Shown here: positions 32,172 through 40,285 of the stretch, piece after piece
How the letters are laid out: each line of letters begins with the position of its first letter
Position numbering within the stretch: the first letter of the stretch is position 1
Source of the DNA: an uncultured Collinsella sp.
GTDB lineage: Bacteria; Actinomycetota; Coriobacteriia; Coriobacteriales; Coriobacteriaceae
NCBI GenBank assembly: GCA_900759335.1
Contig: CAAEUX010000088.1
Coordinates: forward strand, 46,691 to 110,690
Direction of reading: 5' to 3'
DNA: 64,000 nt
Program-made: the position numbers and the translations under genes
The notes under the pieces: generated by a model
The model's input: the letters and a program-made list of their open reading frames with translations, nothing else
What the model was told of the DNA's origin: nothing
Databases searched by the model: none

Positions 32172-33305
32172 TTAGATGCGGTTCATCTGAGCGGCGACTT
32201 TGTTGTACCAGTCCTGCCACGTGGGCGGGCAGTACTTTTTGGCCGCTGCCGGGGTAAGGGTGGAGCCGTAGTTGGCGCCCAGATAGGCAACGTGGGCGGA
32301 GATGCCCTCGCTCCAGCTGCCAAAGCTGCGCCAACCGCCGCCACGGGCACTCCAGCCCCAGGCGTTGTAAGAATTGGCGCAATAAGCACCCTTGGTGCTC
32401 TCGATGCAGGCGATGGCGGGGGACCAACGGGGATCGACACCGGTATTCCAAGCGGCGACGGCAAAGTTATAGCCCTGGCCTGCCATGGGGGAGCCGGCAA
32501 GGTAGTTGTCGATGCGACTCGTCCACTCATTAATGAACGAATCGTAATCGGAACTACCGGTATTGGCGTTGTTCACCGTGGTGTCGATGGTGGTGTTGGT
32601 GTTGGTGGCCTGGCTGCTGGAATTGCTGCCGCTTACGCCCTCGCCCGAGAGCTTCTCGGCGGCAGCGGCCTTATCGGCCTCAAGCTTGGCAAGCTCGGCG
32701 GCATTTTCCTGCTCGGCTTTTGCCTGTGCCTCGCTGCGGAGCTGCTGGGCCTGCGCCAGCGCGTCCTCGGCGTTTTTCTGCTCTGTCTCAAGCTGTGACT
32801 TGGCCTGCTGGAGCTCGGCCTTGTTCTGCTCGAGTTCGGTTTGCATGTTATTGAGCTCTTCGATCTCGTCGACGCTCGAGCTCGTGATCTGGTTGGTGTA
32901 TTTGCAGGTCGTGATGAACTCACCCAGGCTCTGTGCGTTGACCAGGAAGCTCACGATGGGATTGGTGCCCTTCTGATACTTGTACAGATCGCGCATGGCG
33001 GAGCTTGCCTTGGCCTGCTGCTCGGGAAGCTTGGCCTCGATTTCCTCGATGCTTGCCTCATTGGAGTCAATCTGCTTTTGCAGGTCATCGAGTTTGGTGC
33101 GGGCGTCGTTGTAGGCGCTCGTGGCGGCTTCGATCTTCTGCTGGGCTGCGGAAAGCTGGTCCTGCGTTGCCTGCGAGGCGGCATACGCCGCAACGGGGGA
33201 GAGCATCGGCGTGGCCGTCAGCGCAACGGCGAGCACGGCGCTCGTGATGATACGAGCCGGCTTCGACGCAATGAACGCTGCGGTGCGATGATTCGAATGC
33301 TGCAT
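32172..33305 (-). CDS. Secreted coiled-coil protein with lysozyme-like C-terminal domain
   Basis: A 377-residue exported protein. The signal peptide ends around VAAYAAS (residue 43). Residues 45-215 form a long coiled coil (Gln/Glu/Ala-rich, with LPEQQAKASSAMRDLYKYQKG in the middle), as in PcsB/CwlO-type hydrolases. After a Ser/Thr/Asn linker, residues 255-377 look like a lysozyme or transglycosylase-type fold: WSPAIACIESTKGAYCANSYNAWGW with a candidate catalytic Glu. This pairing is common in Coriobacteria. GAGGGA precedes ATG 33305. A set of palindromes lies upstream. Confidence 0.75.
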   Translation of the reverse strand: MQHSNHRTAAFIASKPARIITSAVLAVALTATPMLSPVAAYAASQATQDQLSAAQQKIEAATSAYNDARTKLDDLQKQIDSNEASIEEIEAKLPEQQAKASSAMRDLYKYQKGTNPIVSFLVNAQSLGEFITTCKYTNQITSSSVDEIEELNNMQTELEQNKAELQQAKSQLETEQKNAEDALAQAQQLRSEAQAKAEQENAAELAKLEADKAAAAEKLSGEGVSGSNSSSQATNTNTTIDTTVNNANTGSSDYDSFINEWTSRIDNYLAGSPMAGQGYNFAVAAWNTGVDPRWSPAIACIESTKGAYCANSYNAWGWSARGGGWRSFGSWSEGISAHVAYLGANYGSTLTPAAAKKYCPPTWQDWYNKVAAQMNRI

Positions 33306-33368
33306 CCAGTCCCTCTGCAATCAATCGTAGGTTATGGTTCGAACGGTATTCTACTACTGCTTTCGACC

Positions 33369-33411
33369 TCAACTTGAACCTTAAAGGTTCCAAAGGGTCA
33401 AGTTGAACTTG
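33369..33411. promoter_or_regulatory. Overlapping palindromes upstream of the secreted hydrolase gene
   Basis: TCAACTTGA (33369-33377) is mirrored by TCAAGTTGA (33398-33406), and CAAGTT-G-AACTTG (33399-33411) is a second palindrome; a related AGTTCAACTTTAACG lies near 33460. These are likely protein-binding sites. Confidence 0.45.
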
Positions 33412-33539
33412 AGGCTTTGGCTTTGACCTGCAGTTATGATGAATTGTTGAGAAACCATAGAGTTCAACTTTAACGTTACAGAGCTCTGTTTGAGAGGAGT
33501 TTTGGGCTGTAAAAGCCATCTCAACGTGGGGTTTTATAA

Positions 33540-34172
33540 CTACAGCGTGCCCTTCTGGCGAGCCTGCTCAATCTCTTCGAGGGCCTCGGCGGGGGTGAAC
33601 GAACAGGTGCCGTCGCCGAGCTTGACTACCTGGATTTCGTCACCGGCGTTGACCTCTCCGCCCTTTAGTACCACGCCGAAAACGCCCTCGTGGGGAAAGA
33701 TGCAGTCGCCGGCGAGATAGTAGATGGCGCAACGGGTGTGGCAGACCTTGCCGATTTGGCTGATTTCGACGAGCACGTCGCTTCCAAGCTTGAGCTGTGT
33801 GCCCAAAGGGAGCGAGAGCAGGTTGATGCCCCGGGTTGTGAAGTTCTCCCCAAAGTCACCCTCGTGTACGTCGAGCCCGCGTGCCTGCGCCGTCTGGATG
33901 GACTCCGCGGCTAAAAAGGAAACCTGACGGTGCCAATGTCCGGCGTGCGCATCGGTGGCGAGGCCAAATTGCTCTATAACGGTGTCGCGTCCATCGGCGA
34001 CGGGCGACTTGCGAGTGCCCTTGTGTACCGACGTGTTGATCGAGACGATGTGGGCGGGTCCGTTGTGGGCGTCGTTTGCCGTGCACAGGGGAGCGGTCGC
34101 TTTCGCACGTTTCGCCAGCTCGCGCCTCGCGGCATTGAGGATGGGATTATCGGTCGGATGGTCTTGGGGCAC
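33540..34172 (-). CDS. MOSC-domain protein
   Basis: A 210-residue protein with a MOSC (molybdenum cofactor sulfurase C-terminal) beta-barrel domain over residues 40-190. Seen are the SPV entry, DAHAGHWHRQVSFLA, EGDFGENFTTRGINL and the conserved Cys of GKVCHTRCAIYYLAGDCIFPHEGVFG. Such stand-alone proteins handle sulfur or hydroxylated compounds in molybdenum cofactor chemistry. No moa or mob gene is nearby. The start is a GTG at 34172 with AAAGG upstream. Confidence 0.85.
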   Translation of the reverse strand: MPQDHPTDNPILNAARRELAKRAKATAPLCTANDAHNGPAHIVSINTSVHKGTRKSPVADGRDTVIEQFGLATDAHAGHWHRQVSFLAAESIQTAQARGLDVHEGDFGENFTTRGINLLSLPLGTQLKLGSDVLVEISQIGKVCHTRCAIYYLAGDCIFPHEGVFGVVLKGGEVNAGDEIQVVKLGDGTCSFTPAEALEEIEQARQKGTL

Positions 34173-34394
34173 GTGCGCGCCTTTCGCTCGAGGATGTCAA
34201 TACACTGAATCCTACAACAACGGTAGGTTCATTGCCCATTGTCATACAACGGTGGGCGCCGTCTTCGTGCTGGACGATTACGTCGATTGCCATAGATACG
34301 GTGGAGCTTTGGGCGCCGGCGGCTTGGCACGCTAGAATAAATCAGTTGCGCAAAGACCGCCCGTTGTGTGGGCAGTTCATGATAGGAAGTTTCC

Positions 34395-35651
34395 ATGGCA
34401 TTGCAATTTACAGAGCGCGAGTTCATTCCCGTGCTGCTTGGTGGCGACATCAACGCCTATTCGGTGGCGCGCGCCTTCTACGAGGAGTACCAGGTCAAGA
34501 GTCTGGTCTTTGGCAAGTATCAGACGGGTCCCGCGTACCGCAGCCAGATTATCGACTACACGCCCAACGTGGATATCGACACCATGCCCGTGATGCTCAA
34601 AACCGTCAACGGCATTGCCCAAGCGCATGCCGACAAGACTATTGTCCTTGTGGGCTGCGGCGACAACTATGTCGCTCTCGTGGCTCAAGCCAAGGATGCT
34701 CATGAGCTGGCGGATAACATCGTCGCTCCCTACGCGCCCTACAGCATGCTCGAGCAGTGCCAGAAGAAGGAGATCTTCTACGAGCTGTGCGAGAAGCATG
34801 GCGTGCCCTATCCGCACACGTTTACCTTTACCAAGGCGATGCTCAATGCCCAGGGTGAGGCGCCTGCCGAAGTGCTCGACCAGATTGATTTTCCTTACCC
34901 GATGATTCTGAAGCCTTCTGACGGCATCATGTGGTGGCAGCATGAGTTCGAGGGCCAGAAGAAGGCCTATGAGATTGCCGACCGCGCCGAGCTGGAACAG
35001 GTCATTCGCGATTCGTATGCCAGCGGCTACACCGACGATCTGATCTTGCAGGATCGCGTGCCCGGCAACGACGAGTACATGCGCGTGCTCACCAGCTATT
35101 CCGACCGCAACGGTAAGGTCCGCATGATGTGCCTGGGCCATGTGCTGCTCGAGGAGCATCAGCCCCACGGTGTCGGCAACCATGCCTGTATCATTACCGA
35201 GCCCAACGACGAGCTCATGGGCGGCGTGCGCAAGTTGCTCGAGGACCTTCACTTTGTGGGCTATTCCAACTTTGACGTAAAGTACGACGAGCGCGACGGC
35301 TCGTTTAAGTTCTTCGATTTCAACACGCGCCAGGGCCGCAGCAACTACTACGTTACCAACAGCGGCTTTAACGTTGCCAAGTATGTGGTGGACGAGTATG
35401 TGTTCAACCGTCCGTTTGAGCCGGAGTTTGTGACGGCTCAGGACGAGGCCCTGTGGATGGTCGTCCCCATGGGCGTCGTCGACAAGTACGTCAAGGATCC
35501 CGAGCTGCGCGCTAAGGTGCATCGCCTGGACAAGGAAGGCAAGGGCGCCGACCCTTCGTTTATGAAGGGCGACTTTGTCTTTAACCGCTGGCTGCGCATG
35601 TGGCACACCAAGCTGCGCCACTTTAAGCTGTTCAAGACGTATTACAAGTAG
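34395..35651 (+). CDS. ATP-grasp ligase, probable D-aspartate ligase
   Basis: A 418-residue ATP-grasp carboxylate-amine ligase. The N-terminal Rossmann part (VLLGGDINAYSVARAFYEEY) is followed by YPMILKPSDGIMWW (ATP lysine), the DDLILQDRVPGNDEYMRVLTSY block and the metal-binding FDFNTRQGRSNYY (Asp/Asn). The closest characterised type I know is Aslfm, which adds D-aspartate to the peptidoglycan stem peptide. An aspartate racemase gene follows 84 bases downstream, supporting that role. The exact acceptor amine is not known. No signal peptide is present, so it acts in the cytoplasm on precursors. Confidence 0.75.
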   Translation: MALQFTEREFIPVLLGGDINAYSVARAFYEEYQVKSLVFGKYQTGPAYRSQIIDYTPNVDIDTMPVMLKTVNGIAQAHADKTIVLVGCGDNYVALVAQAKDAHELADNIVAPYAPYSMLEQCQKKEIFYELCEKHGVPYPHTFTFTKAMLNAQGEAPAEVLDQIDFPYPMILKPSDGIMWWQHEFEGQKKAYEIADRAELEQVIRDSYASGYTDDLILQDRVPGNDEYMRVLTSYSDRNGKVRMMCLGHVLLEEHQPHGVGNHACIITEPNDELMGGVRKLLEDLHFVGYSNFDVKYDERDGSFKFFDFNTRQGRSNYYVTNSGFNVAKYVVDEYVFNRPFEPEFVTAQDEALWMVVPMGVVDKYVKDPELRAKVHRLDKEGKGADPSFMKGDFVFNRWLRMWHTKLRHFKLFKTYYK

Positions 35652-35735
35652 ATGAGCGCGGCGCCCGTCCGGTTTGCATCGGGCGGGCGCGGGTATGATA
35701 CGCGCAATTGCGCAAGCGTCACCAAGGAGGCGGCG

Positions 35736-36482
35736 ATGGAAAAGCTGGGAGTTATCGGCGGCATGGGCGCCGAGGCCACGTCGTATTACTACGACCAGGT
35801 GGTGCGTCATACGGCTGCTGCCTGCGATCAGGAACATATCGACATGGTGGTACTCTCCAAGTCGACCATGCCCGACCGCACGCTGGCCATTAAGACCGGC
35901 GAGCATGCCAAACTGCTGGCGACCATGAAAGAGTGCGCCCAGGCACTCGAGTCGCTGGGCTGTGCACACATTGCCATTCCCTGCAACACGTCACACTACT
36001 TCTATGACCAGATCCAGTCGTTTACGAAGGTGCCGATTATCCACATGCCGCGTGAGTCGGTGCGCTATGCTCTGGCCGGTGCGGTGATGGGGGAGTGCGA
36101 GTTCGACCCCAACCTGAGTATGCCGGCCGAGCCGGTGCATAAGATCGGCATCATGGGCACCGATGGCACCGTGGGCGCGGGCGTCTACGGCCGCGAATGT
36201 AAGGCTGCGGGTGTTGAGGTCGTCTATCCCAGCGAGAAACGTCAGAACGATGTGATGTCGCTTATCTACGATGATGTGAAGGCCGGACGTGAGCCCGATA
36301 TGGATAAGTTCGACCGCGTGATGTGGGAGTTCGCCCGTAGCGGCTGCGACCGCGTCATTCTGGCCTGCACCGAGCTCTCGGTGCTGCAGAAGTACCGAGA
36401 GATGCCCGAGATCACCCTCGACGCCATGGACGTCCTGGTGCGCGAATCCATCATCCGTTGCGGTGCTCCCTACCGCCTCTAG
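35736..36482 (+). CDS. Aspartate/glutamate racemase family protein
   Basis: A 248-residue cofactor-independent racemase. The two catalytic cysteines are visible in IAIPCNTSHYF (about 87) and VILACTELSVL (about 213). The N-terminus MEKLGVIGGMGAEATSYYYDQVV is typical of aspartate racemases (PyrB1/YgeA type) rather than MurI. AAGGAGG precedes ATG 35736. Following the ATP-grasp gene, it would supply D-aspartate as the cross-bridge substrate. Confidence 0.85.
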   Translation: MEKLGVIGGMGAEATSYYYDQVVRHTAAACDQEHIDMVVLSKSTMPDRTLAIKTGEHAKLLATMKECAQALESLGCAHIAIPCNTSHYFYDQIQSFTKVPIIHMPRESVRYALAGAVMGECEFDPNLSMPAEPVHKIGIMGTDGTVGAGVYGRECKAAGVEVVYPSEKRQNDVMSLIYDDVKAGREPDMDKFDRVMWEFARSGCDRVILACTELSVLQKYREMPEITLDAMDVLVRESIIRCGAPYRL

Positions 36483-36492
36483 CTTCCGATCT

Positions 36493-36519
36493 GCCAAAAA
36501 GGGACAGGTTAATATTGGT
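36493..36519. repeat. Partial relative of the intergenic repeat family
   Basis: It contains GGGACAGGTTAAT between CCAAAAA and ATTGG. The core matches the reverse complement of repeat copy B (GGGGACAGGTT). Confidence 0.4.
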
Positions 36520-36540
36520 AGGTTTTATCTGGTGAAACAG

Positions 36541-36579
36541 TAAAGGCCTCGGCTCGTTTGGTGCGAGCCGAGGCCTTTT
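36541..36579. terminator. Bidirectional terminator between racemase and ECF genes
   Basis: A 15-bp stem AAAGGCCTCGGCTCG with CGAGCCGAGGCCTTT, with A- and T-runs on its two sides. Confidence 0.85.
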
Positions 36580-36607
36580 GCGTTGGGCGGTTGCTGTCGG
36601 TGGTGAA

Positions 36608-37354
36608 CTAGAACAGGAAGCCGATGGCGATGAGGGCGATGCTGACGATGAGCACGGCGATGTCTAGGCCCTTGATGGGGTAGCGCTTGTACGAGCTGGC
36701 GCGCGTACGCAGATAGAAGCCGCGTTGTTCTGCCGCCAAGGCTGTGGCATCGGTCTTGCCCACGCTTGAGATGAGCAGCGGCACGCACAGTGGCAGCATG
36801 AGCTTAAGCTTCTTAATGGGGTTCTTGGTGTCGTACTCGACGCCGCGTGCGGTCTGCGCCTCCATGATGGCGTTCATCTCCTGACCAAACACCGGCACGA
36901 AGCGCAGCGCCGTGGTAAAGGTGAAGGCATAGCGATACGGCACGTGCAGCACCTCGACGCAGGCGTTGGCAAGGTCGTTGAGCTTGGTCACCATGAGCAT
37001 GAGGATGAGTGGTAACGCCACACCCAGCAGGCGCAGACAGGCCTTCGATCCTGTGATGAGACCCGTGTCGGTGATAAAGCCCCACACCACGTTGCCATCG
37101 CGCATAAAGGCCAGCTGGAGCACCAGCATGATAAGCGCGAGCGGAATCAGCAACTTGAGCAGCGAGAACAGACGGTCGACGACGCCGGCATAGGCACCCA
37201 GCGCAAGGGTGAGTGCCAAAAAGCCCAGCAGCGCCACGTAGGTGTCGGACAAGAAGATGCCGACGATGATGGCGGCGGCGAGGCCCAGTTTGACGACGGG
37301 ATTCAGGCGATGCAGCAGCGTGTCGCCCGGCATGTAGTCGATGACGTTAACCAC
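36608..37354 (-). CDS. ecfT: ECF transporter transmembrane component (EcfT)
   Basis: A 248-residue membrane protein with about five to six helices. It contains TLLHRLNPVVKLGLA at the N-terminus and the coupling motif MEAQTARGVEYDTK followed by ALAAEQRGFYLRTR, the Ala-Arg-Gly signatures that contact the ATPases. The start is taken as GTG 37354, which overlaps the ATPase stop and has AAGGAG upstream. It is third in the operon S component - ATPase - T component. Confidence 0.88.
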   Translation of the reverse strand: MVNVIDYMPGDTLLHRLNPVVKLGLAAAIIVGIFLSDTYVALLGFLALTLALGAYAGVVDRLFSLLKLLIPLALIMLVLQLAFMRDGNVVWGFITDTGLITGSKACLRLLGVALPLILMLMVTKLNDLANACVEVLHVPYRYAFTFTTALRFVPVFGQEMNAIMEAQTARGVEYDTKNPIKKLKLMLPLCVPLLISSVGKTDATALAAEQRGFYLRTRASSYKRYPIKGLDIAVLIVSIALIAIGFLF

Positions 37355-39098
37355 GGTGGACCATCTCCTTGGCAATTCGAACGACATCGGTGACCTCGCT
37401 CACCTGCGCAAAAGCGGGCGAGACGGAAGATGCCAGACGGCGCGAGAGTTCAATAACCTGGGGAGGCTCCACGTAGGCACGCCGCATGAGATCGATGTTC
37501 GAGAATAGCTCGTGCGTGCGGCCGCGGTCGAGGATGCGACCGTCGGCCATTACCACAATGCGCTCGGCAAAGTCGGAGACGACTTCCATATCGTGGCAGA
37601 CCATGATAACGGCGCAACCGCGCTCGGCCATGGTACGCACCGTTTCCATGACGGTCATGCACTCGCGGTAATCAAGGCCGCTCGTGGGCTCGTCGAGCAC
37701 GACGATCTTGGGCTCAACCACTACGACGGAGGCAAGCGCCACCATTTGTCGCTGACCGCGCGAGAGCGAGAAGGGCGCCTCGTCGGCCGGCAAGCCAAAG
37801 CGGTCGATGACGAGCTGGGCGCGACGCAGCGCCTCGGCACGGTCGATGCCGGCAAGCTCCAGGCCAAAGGCGACCTCGTCGAGCACGGTGTTCTTGCAGA
37901 TCTGGCGGTCGGGGTTTTGGAAGAGGGTCGCGACCTCGCGAGCGATGCGGCTCGTGGGAACGGCTGCGGTATCCAGTCCCGTGACGCGCACGCTGCCCGA
38001 GGCGGGCTTAAGCAGGCCTGTGAGCAGTTTGGTGAGCGTGGTCTTGCCGGCGCCGTTTTGGCCGACGATGCCCACGAGCTCGCCGGGATAGAGCGTCAGG
38101 CTAAGGTCGTGTACGGCGGCGCCGCCATTGGGATAGGCAAACTCAACATGGTCGAAGGTGAGTACGGGTTCGGCGTCCTTGGCATGAGGGCGCAACGACG
38201 GTGCATGCGGGGAACCGGCGGGCGCCTGGGCTTCGATAGCCGCGCGTGCGGGGTCGACGATGCCCGAAATCATGCGTTCGGCCTCATCGACATCCAAGCA
38301 GGGGGTACCGCTTACCAGGCCATCGGCCTCGAGGCTATTGAAGATACGCGTGACGCGAGGGCAGTCGACGCCGATGGCACGGAGCTCGTCGGTATGCGCG
38401 AAGACCTCGTGTGGCTCGCCCTGCAGCGCGATTTCGCCATGGTTGAGCACGAGCACGCGGTTGCAGTACTCCGAGAGCAGGGCGACCTTTTGCTCGACGA
38501 CGACGATGGTGATTCCAAGTGCGCGGTTTGCCTCACGCAGCGTCTCGAAGACCAACGTGGAGCTGGCGGGGTCGAGTGCCGCGGTGGGCTCGTCGAGAAC
38601 CAAGACGCGCGGACGCATGGCGAGGATGGCGGCGATGGCTACCTTTTGCTTCTGTCCGCCCGAGAGGGTGGCGATCTCGCGGTCGCGCAGGTCGCTGATG
38701 CCGACGGTCTCGAGAGTTTCGCTCACGCGCTGCTTGATCTGGTCGTGGGGAACGCCAAAGTTCTCGAGGCCAAAGAGCATCTCGTCCTCGACGACCGAAG
38801 CGACCATCTGCGTGTCGATATCCTGCAGCACACTGCCGACGATTTGCGACACGTCGGTGAGCGAGACTTCGCAGGTGTCGTGGCCGTCGACCATGACGGA
38901 CCCAAAGAACGTGCCGGTGTAGCGGTGGGGCACGGCGCCCGACAGACAGGCGGCAAGCGTGGACTTGCCGGCGCCCGAGGGTCCGATGATGCCGATGAAA
39001 TCTCCCTTGTTCACGCTGAGCGAGATGTGGCTGAGCGCCTGCTCGGTCTGCGTGCCATAGGAGAACGAGACATCGTCGACGTTGATGATCGTTTCCAT
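37347..39098 (-). CDS. ECF transporter ATPase, two fused ABC domains
   Basis: A 583-residue protein holding both energy-coupling ATPases in one chain. Domain 1: GPSGAGKST near 39, LSGGQKQK near 144, LDEPTAALDP. Domain 2, after a linker at about 260-300: GQNGAGKTT, LSRGQRQM and LDEPTSGLD. Fusion of EcfA1 and EcfA2 is seen in other transporters of the YkoD type, so the system is a dedicated group I module, not a shared group II one. Its substrate should be set by the S component upstream. Confidence 0.9.
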   Translation of the reverse strand: METIINVDDVSFSYGTQTEQALSHISLSVNKGDFIGIIGPSGAGKSTLAACLSGAVPHRYTGTFFGSVMVDGHDTCEVSLTDVSQIVGSVLQDIDTQMVASVVEDEMLFGLENFGVPHDQIKQRVSETLETVGISDLRDREIATLSGGQKQKVAIAAILAMRPRVLVLDEPTAALDPASSTLVFETLREANRALGITIVVVEQKVALLSEYCNRVLVLNHGEIALQGEPHEVFAHTDELRAIGVDCPRVTRIFNSLEADGLVSGTPCLDVDEAERMISGIVDPARAAIEAQAPAGSPHAPSLRPHAKDAEPVLTFDHVEFAYPNGGAAVHDLSLTLYPGELVGIVGQNGAGKTTLTKLLTGLLKPASGSVRVTGLDTAAVPTSRIAREVATLFQNPDRQICKNTVLDEVAFGLELAGIDRAEALRRAQLVIDRFGLPADEAPFSLSRGQRQMVALASVVVVEPKIVVLDEPTSGLDYRECMTVMETVRTMAERGCAVIMVCHDMEVVSDFAERIVVMADGRILDRGRTHELFSNIDLMRRAYVEPPQVIELSRRLASSVSPAFAQVSEVTDVVRIAKEMVHRG

Positions 39099-39116
39099 GG
39101 ATACCTTTCATAGTCA

Positions 39117-39160
39117 TTGGGGACGTTCTTTAATGACTAGTCGTTTAAGAACGTCCCCAA
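39117..39160. repeat. 14-bp perfect inverted repeat in the ECF operon
   Basis: TTGGGGACGTTCTT (39117-39130) mirrors 39147-39160, with a 16-base loop. A GGGACAG repeat-like core follows at 39174. Confidence 0.6.
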
Positions 39161-39203
39161 AAGCTAGTCGTTTGGGACAGTTTTTGGTGGTGAAGCACGG
39201 AGA

Positions 39204-39306
39204 CGGCTTTACGAGGGGCCCCAGGTTGGCGCGAGAAAGAGGAGCGAAGCGTACTTGGGTACGCGAGCGACGAATGAACGCCAAGATGGGGTGGCTCGTA
39301 AAGCCG
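39204..39306. repeat. 103-nt foldback element inside the ECF operon
   Basis: The outer 12-bp arms (39204-39215 with 39295-39306) continue through a mostly paired second stem (39218-39231 with 39279-39292) to an inner hairpin GCGTAC-TTGG-GTACGC. It is untranslated sequence between the S-component and ATPase genes. Confidence 0.6.
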
Positions 39307-39312
39307 AGCGGG

Positions 39313-39885
39313 TTAGTTGAGTCTAAGAGCCTTCTGGATGGGCAGGTAGAGGGCGCCGACCAGAATGGCGTTAAAGACGGCGGTCATGGCAACGACGGGC
39401 AGCATGGCGGCGGCGAGCTCGCCGACCACGCCGAGCATGGCCATCTTGATGATCATGAAGATGACGCCGGAGACAAAGGTGGTCAGGAAGGTTGCGACAA
39501 TGGCGATGGCTGGCTTGACCTGACCGTTCTTGCCGGCGGCGTTGACGGTGCCGGCCATGAGCATGGCGGCGATGCCCTCGGCGGCAAAATCGACGAACGG
39601 CGAAGTGGTGGTGATCTGGATCACGGCAGCCGAGATGAGGCCAATGACGAGCGCCTGGCCGATGTTGGGACGAACGACCAGGATGGTGAGGCAGAAGGCC
39701 GAGATGATGAACTCGGGGCTGATCATGCCGCCCGAGATGCCCGAGATGGCCTTGCCGACGGTGAAGTTGAGGATGAAGCCGGCAGCGAGCAGGATGGCGA
39801 GCAGGACGAGGGCGCGGACGTCGAGTTTGCCGCGGTCGGCGGTCTGGACGGTGCGGGGCTGGGCGGCGGTGGTGTTCTGAGACAT
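39313..39885 (-). CDS. ECF transporter S component, probable tryptophan uptake
   Basis: A 190-residue protein with about six transmembrane helices (ALVLLAILLAAGFILNFTVGK at the start), typical of substrate-binding S components. The family cannot be named from the helices alone. The gene is preceded by a leader peptide with three consecutive Trp codons and an attenuator, which strongly suggests that it imports tryptophan or a close relative, like TrpP. AAAGGA precedes ATG 39885. It heads the operon with the fused ATPase and EcfT. Confidence 0.8.
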   Translation of the reverse strand: MSQNTTAAQPRTVQTADRGKLDVRALVLLAILLAAGFILNFTVGKAISGISGGMISPEFIISAFCLTILVVRPNIGQALVIGLISAAVIQITTTSPFVDFAAEGIAAMLMAGTVNAAGKNGQVKPAIAIVATFLTTFVSGVIFMIIKMAMLGVVGELAAAMLPVVAMTAVFNAILVGALYLPIQKALRLN

Positions 39886-39961
39886 GGTGAAAATCCTTTC
39901 GGAATGGGGGTGCAAGAGAAAAGCGGAGGCGCGTGATGCGAATGCGATCGGGCTCGAGATA

Positions 39962-39994
39962 GAAAAAGGCCCCCGGTCGAAACCGGAGGCCTTC
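39962..39994 (-). terminator. Attenuator terminator of the Trp leader
   Basis: On the minus strand, GGCCTCCGG pairs with CCGGGGGCC, followed by TTTTTCT. The stem includes TCGACCG, which can instead pair with CGGTCGA at the end of the leader peptide reading frame, giving two exclusive folds. Confidence 0.75.
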
Positions 39995-40029
39995 CAATCA
40001 CCTAGAGCGCAAAAACAGGCGTGAGGGAC

Positions 40030-40098
40030 TCACTGTCGACCGATCGTATTCGCATCACGCCACCACCAGTTGTTGAGAGACTTCATCGTGTTCTTCAT
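40030..40098 (-). CDS. Trp leader peptide of the ECF operon
   Basis: A 22-codon ORF that starts MKNTMKSLNN, has Trp at positions 11, 12 and 13, and ends RDANTIGRQ before TGA. AAAGGAG precedes the ATG at good spacing. Three Trp codons in a row before a terminator are the mark of ribosome-mediated attenuation: with low Trp-tRNA the ribosome stalls at the Trp codons and frees the antiterminator. The GGCGTGA just after the Trp codons can pair with TCACGCC after the stop, giving the pause hairpin. Confidence 0.85.
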   Translation of the reverse strand: MKNTMKSLNNWWWRDANTIGRQ

Positions 40099-40156
40099 GT
40101 TGGTGGCTCCTTTCGTGATGCCGTGGCGCGGTCGCACCTAGTTACTGTTGCGCTGC

Positions 40157-40162
40157 ACTATA
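40157..40162 (-). promoter_or_regulatory. -10 element of the ECF operon
   Basis: TATAGT preceded by TGC (extended -10), about 60 bases upstream of the leader peptide. Confidence 0.5.
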
Positions 40163-40235
40163 GCACAGCGAAGTGTGTGCGGGGAAATCTTTTTTAAAAA
40201 GATTTCAGGCGGGTTTCCCGCCGGTCAAAAGAGCG

Positions 40236-40277
40236 GGCTGAGCGGGCGAGGCTGCCATTGCTGCCTTGTCCGCTCAG
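40236..40277 (-). terminator. Terminator after the C69 peptidase gene
   Basis: GCTGAGCGG pairs with CCGCTCAGC; on the minus strand CCCGCTCTTTTG follows. Confidence 0.55.
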
Positions 40278-40285
40278 CTAAGACG

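Noticed and set aside
34377..35969. 530-codon antisense ORF across the ATP-grasp and racemase genes
   Set aside because: It spans two real genes and their spacer; shadow of high-GC coding DNA.
37512..39113. 533-codon plus-strand ORF over the ECF ATPase
   Set aside because: Shadow frame; the minus strand has two complete ABC domains.
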